Under the pieces are notes generated by a model, which saw only the letters and a program-made list of their open reading frames with translations, had not been told where the DNA came from and did no database searches. A DNA stretch of 23,469 nucleotides from Methanobacterium sp. UBA176 (GTDB lineage Archaea > Methanobacteriota > Methanobacteria > Methanobacteriales > Methanobacteriaceae): NCBI GenBank assembly GCA_002505765.1, contig DAVZ01000024.1, forward strand, positions 1-23,469, written 5' to 3'. Below are positions 7,495-15,262 of this stretch, in pieces. The translations under genes were made by a program, and so were the position numbers. Within the stretch, counting starts at the first letter, position 1; each line of letters starts with the position of its first letter.

Positions 7495-8262
7495 TCACAG
7501 ATCGATATTTTTGTTGATATATTCCCTGGCTTCTTCAGGAGACTTTTCGGCAAATCTGTAACGTTTATGAACATCAATTATCTTATTGAGGGCTTATTTA
7601 ATAAATTTTTTGTTTTCCCAATCTTTAAGAGCTGAAATAGTCTTTTAAGGCAACCTTTTTTATAACTAATCTGTCCTGCAATATGGATAATCATTTTCCC
7701 TACTCATTTACTTTCCTCGTTCTGCAATTCTTCTAAAATGGGTAATATATCCTCTGGATGGGGTTTTCCCTCTAAGCTCGATTCCGTTAATAATTATTCT
7801 ACGTATTTCAGGGTCATTATCATGTAAAAAATTCTTTTGTAAATTTTAAAGTAGATTCATGATTTTTTTGGCTCATCTGCTTGAGTGCACCCACCATTGC
7901 ATTTTTTACAACATATATTCATCATTTAGATCAATTTTTAGATATTTTTGAGAGTTTTTTGCATCTTCCTTTCCTATTTCGCTAAAATATAAACAGCATT
8001 TTGTCTAACCTTTTCGTGTTTTATAAAGGAGATTGTGCCACATTAATTATTAAATCTTTATGATTCTCATTTTCATGATAAACTTTTCCTAAAATCAGAT
8101 ATGTATTCTTGGATGTAAAAATCATCATCAGAGGCGTATTTAAGAATTTTTTCACCTTGATTAGATTCTAAATAATATTTTCATCTCCTGAACCAACTTT
8201 TGCCTTTCTTCATTTGAAAGATCATGGAAAACCAGTTTATCCCCCACCCTCAATTCATTTAC
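7495..8262 (-). pseudogene. Decayed HEAT-repeat protein gene with multiple frameshifts
   Basis: No long frame is open here, yet conceptual minus-strand translation gives a chain of short colinear segments in changing frames: GDKLVFHDLSNEERQKLVQEM, then ILKYASDDDFYIQEYI, LILGKVYHENENHKDLIINV, HEKVRQNAVYILAK, EIGKEDAKNSQKYLKIDLND, VKNAMVGALKQMSQKN, LHDNDPEIRRIIINGIELRG, IIHIAGQISYKKGC, ALKDWENKKFIK, stop, ALNKIIDVHKRYRFAEKSPE, ending at a TGA at 7495-7497. I count about eight frameshifts plus an in-frame stop. The alternating helices with xxDPEIRRxxIxG and VKNAMVGAL are typical of HEAT/Armadillo-like repeats, possibly AlkD-like, but I cannot name the family. It begins just after the GT-C gene stop. 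Sequencing error is an alternative, but neighbouring genes are clean. Confidence 0.75.
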
Positions 8263-8271
8263 ATTATGCGT

Positions 8272-9948
8272 TCATAAATTATTTGTATATTCACCCCTTT
8301 GAACAACGTTATCAGGGATATAAGGAGAGAAGTCCCTTAGATTTTTGATTAAATAATCTTTTTTTGAAGGATTTACCAGGTAGAATCCTACAGTGGTATC
8401 TCCAAAGGCCACATTTTGTGGAGTATTCCATTTCCCCACCATTAACCACGCGTCAGGAATACGCTTAGCTATAACTATCCATTCAGGTTGTAAAATTGCT
8501 ATTTCTGCGTTTTTTTGCTTTATCCAGTATTCCACTTCTGATTTGTTGTATTTGCCCTTTTCCATTAGATAATAAACCGGTTCTTTGCTTCCAAGACCGT
8601 AAATATCCAGTATATATGCATCTGAATAAAAGGACACTGCTCCTAAGTCATTTACAGCAATGGTTGAATTGTTGTAGTATTTAGCAACAAATTTTGCAGG
8701 ATAAACATGACCAAAGTACCTATCATTTGTAGACTGCGGAGTCTCTTTTAATGACTCAAATCCTCTGGATTCAAGTGGAACACTTACAAGAGCAATTATG
8801 AGGATAAATGCGGACAATATAAAAACTATTCCCTGTATATTTTCTTTATTCAGTTTTTTATTCCTAAAAAATTTAAATTCTTTCAAATGGATTAATGATA
8901 ATGATATGATAAATATTCCCAAAGCTATAAGATATGCATCGTATCTATAAAACCATCCAACTCCTGCAAAGAGGAAATTAATGGTTCCAAGCACAATTAA
9001 AACGATATTCATCACTAAAATCTCTTTTTTCATTTTTTCTTTAGCTATGTAATGAATTGAAATTGAATAAACAAAAATAAAAACAATATAAGCACATAAA
9101 AGTTGTAAAAAATGTATTTCTACTGGAATAAGTTCGATATTATGATTAGCTATTAGATAGGGGACTATACTTGCTTTTTCTTTTAGAATAATTGAATTTG
9201 GTAGGAAATACCAGCCTTTGGAAACTGATATAAGCCCATATATGATTAAAGGGATAATACCTGCTAATCCAAGGATTATGGAGTATAAATAGCGTTTATA
9301 AATAAAAAACAATGCACATACAATAGCCAGAAGGATTAATCCCTCATAACGAACAGTTGTAACTAATGGAGCTAATATTAAAAGATGTTTTTCATATAAA
9401 CCGCATTTTTTCTCATTTTCTTGAAAGGAGATAAATTTAGCTGAAAGATATACAAACAAAATTACCAGAATTATCTGAAGTATATGTTCCATTCCAACAA
9501 ATACAAGTGCAGGAAGGGGTGTAAATATTATCAGGGAAATTAGAACGGTTAAACTATAAAAATATGTAATATTATAGCGTTTTAATAATAAATAGACCAT
9601 TGAAATAAGAATAATTGCAAATATTATATTAATTATTAAAGGAACAGCTACATTCACTCCAAATATAAAGTAAATACCTGATAAAAGAAGCGTATAGAGT
9701 GGAGAAGAGGTGCTTGAGCTGAATTCATACTTTGTTGCCCCCCATACGCCGTGTTGGGCGAAATTTTTGGCCATGGCCATGTGAATGTAAGGATCATCAA
9801 GAGCATAAACAAGGTTTCCTTCATTTTTTTCCAAAGAAATAACCAGTATTGCTGATACAAGTGCCAGGAATACCATTATTGATATAATTAAAGGCCAATT
9901 CTTTTTGATGATTTTCATCTTTACAATATTCTGGACATTAATCAACAT
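8272..9948 (-). CDS. GT-C membrane glycosyltransferase, AftB-like N-terminal motif
   Basis: A 558-residue multi-pass membrane protein with about ten to twelve transmembrane segments in residues 15-390 and a soluble C-terminal part of about 160 residues. The first extracytoplasmic loop carries DDPYIHMAMAKNFAQHGVWG, followed by SSSTSSPLYTLLL and, later, VGMEH and VRYEGLILL. This order resembles the DDxYIxxRYAxNxxxGxG...GYTSPLW...ETxL...RPEG pattern of GT-C polyprenyl-phospho-sugar transferases such as actinobacterial AftB. The paired acidic residues are the likely catalytic or metal site. The ATG at 9948, with AAAGGG upstream, is preferred. An in-frame start upstream would overlap the preceding GT gene, and an ATG at 9918 is an alternative. 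It is the last intact gene of the six-gene cluster. Donor and acceptor are unknown. Confidence 0.72.
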   Translation of the reverse strand: MLINVQNIVKMKIIKKNWPLIISIMVFLALVSAILVISLEKNEGNLVYALDDPYIHMAMAKNFAQHGVWGATKYEFSSSTSSPLYTLLLSGIYFIFGVNVAVPLIINIIFAIILISMVYLLLKRYNITYFYSLTVLISLIIFTPLPALVFVGMEHILQIILVILFVYLSAKFISFQENEKKCGLYEKHLLILAPLVTTVRYEGLILLAIVCALFFIYKRYLYSIILGLAGIIPLIIYGLISVSKGWYFLPNSIILKEKASIVPYLIANHNIELIPVEIHFLQLLCAYIVFIFVYSISIHYIAKEKMKKEILVMNIVLIVLGTINFLFAGVGWFYRYDAYLIALGIFIISLSLIHLKEFKFFRNKKLNKENIQGIVFILSAFILIIALVSVPLESRGFESLKETPQSTNDRYFGHVYPAKFVAKYYNNSTIAVNDLGAVSFYSDAYILDIYGLGSKEPVYYLMEKGKYNKSEVEYWIKQKNAEIAILQPEWIVIAKRIPDAWLMVGKWNTPQNVAFGDTTVGFYLVNPSKKDYLIKNLRDFSPYIPDNVVQRGEYTNNL

Positions 9949-9958
9949 TATCCCTTTC

Positions 9959-11500
9959 TTAATTATTAGTTTTATAAACTGCAGAATCAGGAAAATCAGC
10001 AACTAAAGTTAAAACATTATTTTTTTGATTTAGTTTTATTAGATTTAAATTTGATCCATCAGTATTGTTTTCCTTTTTAAAATATATTATAATTGCATTT
10101 TTTTCATTTTTAAATGTACTAATAAATTCTTTCTCATCTAATGGAATGCTTTTAACAGGCTTTTTTATCTTAAATTCTAAAATTTTAGGATGGTTACTGT
10201 ATAATTTTGTATTTAACGGACTATTTTTTTGAACCCAACTGATCCCCTGATTATTTTTCCAGTAAGGTGAGTTTAAGTCTTTATTTGCGCCACTGATAGA
10301 ATCTTCAACGAATTTAAATGAATTATTAAGCTGATATGAAGAGAAAAGTATCAAAAAAATACATAATATTAAAACTAACCATTTTTTAGAATTTTTTATT
10401 TTATAACAGTAGAAAAACAATGAAAATCCTGCTATTATCATAAAAGGATATATGGGGGAAAGTAAACGAGAATCTATGGGATCAAAGTTCCAAATTAACT
10501 TTATTGACAAAAGTATAGTAATATAAAAAAATATATAACATATTATGATATAATTTTTCTTTAAATATTTTAGAATAAATTCTCTATTTTTAAATGAATA
10601 AATAAACAATAAAATAAATGAAATACTGATAAATATGAAAAATATTAGGTTAAAATCATTTAAAAGTATGTGAGATGTTTTTTTAATAATAAAAATTAAA
10701 GCTTCATTACTTTTTCCTCGATTCATTCCTGAAAAATTTGAGGTAATGGTGATATTCCTATAAATCCAGAGGGATATTGGAAATAATGATAAAGATCCAA
10801 AAATAAATATATTATAGACAATTTTCTTTATCCGGGTTTTATTTTTACATATTATAACAATTATTCCTATAAATATTAAAATTATTCCAATATACTTTGT
10901 AAGAATAGCAAAAGAGGTGAATATTCCTGCAATATACAAATCTAAATTTTTTAAATCTTCATTATATTTGATGAAATAGACAATTGATAATGATGATAAT
11001 AGTATAAAAAGCATTTCTGTCCATGCAAATGATGTGATCAACAGAAGTGGAGTTAAAAAAATGCATGTAAAACATGAAAAGTAACCGGTTAAATTTCCAC
11101 CAACAATTCGTCCGATGAAAAATACTGGAAACATCATAAAAGCAAAAGAAAGTACAGGTATTAATTGGGCAGATTGCTCTGACCCCATACCAAGATGTAT
11201 TAAAACAGCAATTAAAAGGGGATAAAGGGGTGGTTGTGCAGTATAAGGCGAAAGCATATTTTTTTCATCTTGATAATCATTAGAAACATCCTTTCTATTA
11301 TCATAAATTGTGTAAAAACCATTTCCATGAAATAGATTTTCTCCAGTGCTAATATAACCTATTGAATCTGGACTAATACCAACACCTGATTGGGTGACTG
11401 TAATTCCCAAAATTAAAGCCGATATAAAGAAGAAAGTCAGGATTACGGTTTGAATATTTAAGGGAAATCCTTTAAAAAAAGTGAATTTTTGAATATCCAT
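9959..11500 (-). CDS. GT-C glycosyltransferase, GT39/PMT_2-like membrane protein
   Basis: A 513-residue integral membrane protein with about eleven transmembrane segments in residues 15-400 and a soluble C-terminal tail of about 115 residues. The first loop after TM1 has SPDSIGYISTGENLFHGNGF, and PPLYPLLIA and FAWTEMLFIL follow, as in PMT_2/ArnT-like GT39/GT83 enzymes that use polyprenyl-phosphate sugars on the outer face of the membrane. The in-frame GTG at 11509 lies in the GGTGAT Shine-Dalgarno site, so the ATG at 11500 is chosen. The start is 17 bases after the DUF362 stop and the next GT-C start is about 10 bases after this stop, so the genes are tightly co-transcribed. The coding sequence is visibly more AT-rich (Lys, Ile, Asn, Phe heavy) than its neighbours. 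Confidence 0.75.
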   Translation of the reverse strand: MDIQKFTFFKGFPLNIQTVILTFFFISALILGITVTQSGVGISPDSIGYISTGENLFHGNGFYTIYDNRKDVSNDYQDEKNMLSPYTAQPPLYPLLIAVLIHLGMGSEQSAQLIPVLSFAFMMFPVFFIGRIVGGNLTGYFSCFTCIFLTPLLLITSFAWTEMLFILLSSLSIVYFIKYNEDLKNLDLYIAGIFTSFAILTKYIGIILIFIGIIVIICKNKTRIKKIVYNIFIFGSLSLFPISLWIYRNITITSNFSGMNRGKSNEALIFIIKKTSHILLNDFNLIFFIFISISFILLFIYSFKNREFILKYLKKNYIIICYIFFYITILLSIKLIWNFDPIDSRLLSPIYPFMIIAGFSLFFYCYKIKNSKKWLVLILCIFLILFSSYQLNNSFKFVEDSISGANKDLNSPYWKNNQGISWVQKNSPLNTKLYSNHPKILEFKIKKPVKSIPLDEKEFISTFKNEKNAIIIYFKKENNTDGSNLNLIKLNQKNNVLTLVADFPDSAVYKTNN

Positions 11501-11516
11501 TAGTATCACCTTTTAA

Positions 11517-12641
11517 TCAATAAGGATCCCAATCTTTAACCTCTTTATACTCTGGAAAGTCTCCATAAGTATAAGTATCGAACATTTTTCCCCAGCAGGT
11601 CTTTTTAAATTCGCGTATTTTTTTCTTTCCAGCTGTAGGATACCACAGCCGGTCGTGATAAAATTCAGACGCAAAAATGAATGATTTAAATAAAGGAGAA
11701 TTAAAGAGAATCTGGTGAAGCCATCCTATGTTCATTGTTTTTTTCCGTATTCGCTGGTCCCATTTTATTATTAGACTTTTTTTAGTTTCAAAACCGAAAT
11801 TTATACTTTTAATGTTATCTACATTGCCATTTATTTCAATCTGGTCAGTATCTCCTATTCCCAATCCTTTATCATGGGCCATTTTTATATAATCAATTTT
11901 TAACGGATCAAATCCCATAATTTTTGCGGCTACAGCATCGATTGCAACCTGATCTTCACCTGCAAGTATTATATTACCATTAAATGGCTCCATTATCCTT
12001 GGACCAGCACCGTTTCCACAAACTCCACCATCCATAACTGCAAATATTCCCTTATGAATCTCTTTCTGGATTGATAGCAGATCAACCAGAACTTCATGTA
12101 TCTTTTTATGTGCATGGTGTCTGTATTTAGGTATTAATCCTCCAAATGCATTTTTCATGGCCCCTGTGGTTGTTGTATGGCCATGGGTTTTCACAGTGGG
12201 AAAATGAATCACATTAGAACCGTAAAACATTTCTGGAACCCATACTTCTCCAAATATATCATCCATGGCAAGCATTTCGGATTCAGGTTTATGTAATACC
12301 CATTTAACGTCAGTTAATGGTTTAAAATCTATTTCATGGTTATTTAGAAGTGGCAACCATTTGTTGTAGTATGCTCCTTTCCAGGGATGTGTAACGACGG
12401 TCTGATTTTCAACAGCCACAATATTCCTGTAATTATCAGTTTTTAATGTATTCAAAACTCCTTCAAGCTGCCAGGGAGGGGTTGAGCATGCAGGATAAAA
12501 GAGTGTCCATGAGAGGTTAAGCTTTAAAATTGTTTTATTTTCTTTTTCAACCGATTTTTTGTATTCTGCTAAATTCATTAAAGTTTTATAATCCTTAATC
12601 ACTGTTTCAGGAGATGTTTTCATCACTGTAACCCTTGACAT
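11517..12641 (-). CDS. DUF362 domain-containing protein
   Basis: A 374-residue, apparently soluble protein of the DUF362 family, recognised by the central stretch VIHFPTVKTHGHTTTTGAMKN followed by GGLIPKYRHHAHKKIHEVLVDL, VMDGGVCGNGAGPR and ILAGEDQVAIDAVAAKIMGFDP. Many DUF362 proteins carry a C-terminal 2x[4Fe-4S] ferredoxin domain, but this one has no such cysteine clusters. The biochemical role is not established. DUF362 proteins often sit next to glycosyltransferases in archaea, and here the gene lies between the flippase-like gene and two GT-C genes. The ATG has a near-perfect GAGGTGA six bases upstream. Spacing to the UPF0104 gene is 23 bases. Confidence 0.8.
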   Translation of the reverse strand: MSRVTVMKTSPETVIKDYKTLMNLAEYKKSVEKENKTILKLNLSWTLFYPACSTPPWQLEGVLNTLKTDNYRNIVAVENQTVVTHPWKGAYYNKWLPLLNNHEIDFKPLTDVKWVLHKPESEMLAMDDIFGEVWVPEMFYGSNVIHFPTVKTHGHTTTTGAMKNAFGGLIPKYRHHAHKKIHEVLVDLLSIQKEIHKGIFAVMDGGVCGNGAGPRIMEPFNGNIILAGEDQVAIDAVAAKIMGFDPLKIDYIKMAHDKGLGIGDTDQIEINGNVDNIKSINFGFETKKSLIIKWDQRIRKKTMNIGWLHQILFNSPLFKSFIFASEFYHDRLWYPTAGKKKIREFKKTCWGKMFDTYTYGDFPEYKEVKDWDPY

Positions 12642-12664
12642 CAGTTCACCTCTCTGTTAATTAT

Positions 12665-13579
12665 TTAATTAATTCTTTTTTTAAATATTAAATATGTGCT
12701 GAATCCTATAATTGCACCGTACCATAGTGTCCCAAACCTTATTATTATTGCCGTACCAATTGATACTGCTGCGGATAGCCCAAAGTACTGGAGTAAACCA
12801 GTTATTGTACCTTCAGCTACCCCAAGACCACCAGGGATCATGCTTACTGCACCTGCAAGGGATGCGAAGCTGAAAATAAATGTGGATATCACAATATCAA
12901 TGGATTCTCCAAAACCAAATATTACATAATAAAGGGCCAGACATTCAAAAAACCAGGCAAATGCACTTATAAAAGACATAAAAACAAGCTTTTTAGGTTT
13001 CATTATCATTTCAAATGTTGTGTGCAATGATTTAATGTTTTTGGAATATTTGCCAGCTCTTTTTTCTAGTAAAGAAATTATCATGTTTGAAATCCATTTA
13101 GATCTGACTGCAGCAAAAAATCCGACAAAAATAAGGATTAGAATTATTAGAATGTATGCTCCCTGGCTATAATAAAGTATTCCAAGTAAGGATAGGATTA
13201 CTAAGCCAGTTAAATCTGTAAAACGGTCAACAACGACTACAGGTACCGTTTTACTTAAACTTTCCCCATTTATATCCTTTATTAGCCATCCTTTCCAGAT
13301 TTCACCTACTTTAGCAGGGGTTATGATCATTCCAAGACCGCTAAAAAAAACAAAAAGGTTATCTTTAATATTTAAATGGACTCCCGCAGTTTTAAGGAAG
13401 AAATTCCATTTGTAAAATCTTATGAAATAGGCAACTGTAGTTAAAATTATCATTAGGAGGATGTATATCCACTCAAAGGTTTTCAATGCTGAAATTAATG
13501 TCCTCCAGTCAGCGTATATTCCCATTATAAGATAAATGGCAACTGCAAAGAGAATTATCAGCCATATCTTTTTCGCCAT
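12665..13579 (-). CDS. UPF0104/LPG-synthase-TM family flippase-like membrane protein
   Basis: A 304-residue protein with about eight transmembrane helices, of the family covering the membrane part of MprF and archaeal AglD-region proteins. Diagnostic stretches are IRFYKWNFFLKTAG (about 53-66), TPAKVGEIWKGWLI (about 87-100), VDRFTDLTGL and SMIPGGLGVAEGTITGLL. Members are proposed to flip lipids or lipid-linked sugars, which fits a position among glycosyltransferases. No synthetic activity is implied without an MprF C-terminal domain. The ATG has AAAGGTG about ten bases upstream, within the 3' end of the PHP gene. The two coding regions overlap by 22 bases, so they are translationally linked. 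Confidence 0.82.
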   Translation of the reverse strand: MAKKIWLIILFAVAIYLIMGIYADWRTLISALKTFEWIYILLMIILTTVAYFIRFYKWNFFLKTAGVHLNIKDNLFVFFSGLGMIITPAKVGEIWKGWLIKDINGESLSKTVPVVVVDRFTDLTGLVILSLLGILYYSQGAYILIILILIFVGFFAAVRSKWISNMIISLLEKRAGKYSKNIKSLHTTFEMIMKPKKLVFMSFISAFAWFFECLALYYVIFGFGESIDIVISTFIFSFASLAGAVSMIPGGLGVAEGTITGLLQYFGLSAAVSIGTAIIIRFGTLWYGAIIGFSTYLIFKKRIN

Positions 13580-14196
13580 AATTTAAGCACCTTTGTCATT
13601 CCGTGATTTAAAAAAACAGATTTTTTTCCAAATACTTTTAAATCATTTTTTAATATTGCATTTCTTAAATCATGAGATTTTAATATAACTCCAGCATTTC
13701 CTATTTCAAATGAAAAATGAGCATCACTACCTCCTAAGCCGGTTATATCATGTTCTTTTATGTATAATTCAGCGTTTTTATTATATATCTGGTGTACGCA
13801 TCGCGAATTAAAAATTTCAATAGCGTCTACAGATTTGATATCTTCATTTTTAATGGTGAATGTTGATTTCCTTGATTCATCAAAGGGATGCGGAACTACA
13901 ACTGAACCATCCTGGTCTCTAATTTCATCACAAACTTCATCAAAATTCTTTGATTTAACTTCTTCAGATAAAAAGAGTCCAATTATTTCTCCCCGAGTAG
14001 TAGAAATTTCTGAACCTATAATAACTTTAAGATCTTCATTTTCAAGTTTTTTTGTTTTTAAACCACCTTCTATGGTGTCATGGTCGGTAACTGCAATTCC
14101 ATGGAGCCCTTTTTTAATTGCAATCTTTACAATTTTTTTGGGATCAAGAATTCCGTCAGAAGAATACTTTGAATGGACATGTAAATCGTATTTCAT
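13558..14196 (-). CDS. PHP-domain metal-dependent phosphoesterase
   Basis: A 212-residue protein with the full PHP metal-binding set: H6 and H8 in DLHVHSKYSSDG, D38 and H39 in VTDHDTIEGG, E63 in GSEIS, H103 in PHPFDES, and D158 and H160 in GGSDAHF. PHP proteins of this size include histidinol phosphatases and TrpH/RNase AM-type phosphoesterases. The substrate here is unknown. It lies 73 bases after the DPPR-synthase-like gene and overlaps the flippase-like gene, so a phosphomonoesterase acting on a polyprenyl-phosphoryl-phosphosugar is conceivable, though only inferred. There is no signal peptide, so it should act in the cytosol or at the inner membrane face. The ATG has a weak AGGA site. Confidence 0.85.
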   Translation of the reverse strand: MKYDLHVHSKYSSDGILDPKKIVKIAIKKGLHGIAVTDHDTIEGGLKTKKLENEDLKVIIGSEISTTRGEIIGLFLSEEVKSKNFDEVCDEIRDQDGSVVVPHPFDESRKSTFTIKNEDIKSVDAIEIFNSRCVHQIYNKNAELYIKEHDITGLGGSDAHFSFEIGNAGVILKSHDLRNAILKNDLKVFGKKSVFLNHGMTKVLKLWRKRYG

Positions 14197-14271
14197 TGTT
14201 TGTTTCCTGTAATTTATTTTGATTTATAACTCAAGATTGAAGGTTTAAAGGTATCAATCATAATTTAAAGA

Positions 14272-15123
14272 TTATATTCCATAAAGTACGAATATCACCA
14301 GTAGAACCCATAAAATCATACTAAACACAATTCCCCTATCTTTAAATAGCATTTCAGGCTCTCCGCCGAAATTTTCTTTATGTACAAGATATATATATCT
14401 AAAAAGACCGTAGAATGCAAATGGAATTGTTAGCATTATAAATATTTTACCTGTAAAAAATGTATAAAGGGAATATGACATTATTAGGGCACTTGTAGTA
14501 ATGTTAATCATTTGATCAAGCATTTGGGTTGAATAACCATCCAGAATTTTTCTATGGTTTTCAGCATCCCTCCCTAAGAGCAATAACTCGTGTCTTCGTT
14601 TTCCAATTGCTAAAAATAACGCAAGAAGGAACGCACATATTATAAGCCATGGGGATACAAGTACTCCAATCGCAAAACATCCTGCAATTGCTCTTATGAC
14701 AAAACCAGTGGAAATTACCATTAAATCTACTATTATAAAATGTTTTAAAAATATTGAATAAATAAAAATTAACAGAAAGAAGGTTATTGCTGAAATTAAA
14801 AACCATATATTGATTAAATAGGCTACAAATATGGCCAGACCAATAAATAAAACAGCAAATATTAAAGCGTAATTTGGGTTTAATTCCCCTGATGCAATGG
14901 GTCTATTGCGCTTTTTCGGATGATTTTTATCCTTTTCAATATCAATTATGTCGTTTAGTATATATATGCTCCCTGAAAGTGCGCAAAAAACTCCAAATGC
15001 AGTAATTGCATTAATCCAGAGGTCTAAATTTAATAGATTAAAGGAAAAAACAATTCCAACAAATATTACCAGATTTTTATACCATTGCCTTGGACGTATT
15101 GAAATTACAAGTTCCTTTATCAT
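14272..15123 (-). CDS. UbiA-family prenyltransferase, decaprenyl-phosphate phosphoribosyltransferase-like
   Basis: A 283-residue UbiA-superfamily membrane enzyme with about nine helices. The N-terminal RPRQWYKNLVIF, the first Asp-rich motif NDIIDIEKDKNHPKKRNRPI, and the later FLKHFIIVDLMVISTGFVIR and AIGKRRHELLLLG closely parallel, from memory, mycobacterial Rv3806c, which transfers phosphoribose from PRPP onto polyprenyl phosphate. That resemblance is better than to the ubiquinone- or menaquinone-type or digeranylgeranylglyceryl-phosphate synthases. The in-frame GTG at 15132 lies in a GTGA site, so the ATG at 15123 is chosen. As the first gene of the six-gene set, it probably carries its promoter: a TATA-like stretch is near 15181-15190. 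Confidence 0.8.
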   Translation of the reverse strand: MIKELVISIRPRQWYKNLVIFVGIVFSFNLLNLDLWINAITAFGVFCALSGSIYILNDIIDIEKDKNHPKKRNRPIASGELNPNYALIFAVLFIGLAIFVAYLINIWFLISAITFFLLIFIYSIFLKHFIIVDLMVISTGFVIRAIAGCFAIGVLVSPWLIICAFLLALFLAIGKRRHELLLLGRDAENHRKILDGYSTQMLDQMINITTSALIMSYSLYTFFTGKIFIMLTIPFAFYGLFRYIYLVHKENFGGEPEMLFKDRGIVFSMILWVLLVIFVLYGI

Positions 15124-15164
15124 TAAAATCACTGTGAATCAGGGGATATCATTTAATAAATCAA

Positions 15165-15190
15165 ATTCAATATTTATTTGAATATATATT
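15165..15190 (-). promoter_or_regulatory. Putative promoter of the glycan cluster with inverted repeat
   Basis: AATATATATT at 15181-15190 is a TATA-like element about 60 bases before the ubiA-like ATG. It adjoins the inverted repeat ATTCAA/TTGAAT (15165-15170 and 15178-15183). The gap 15124-15262 otherwise also holds the 3' flank of gap. Evidence is limited to the sequence pattern in AT-rich DNA. Confidence 0.35.
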
Positions 15191-15262
15191 AATCTATCTG
15201 ATAAATTATATTTTTAAATCTAGTTAATGAATTAAAAATAGAAAAAAAGGAATTATTTTAAA

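Noticed and set aside
11517..12641. DUF362 protein as an iron-sulfur ferredoxin-type protein.
   Set aside because: The cysteines present are scattered and form no CxxCxxCxxxC motif.
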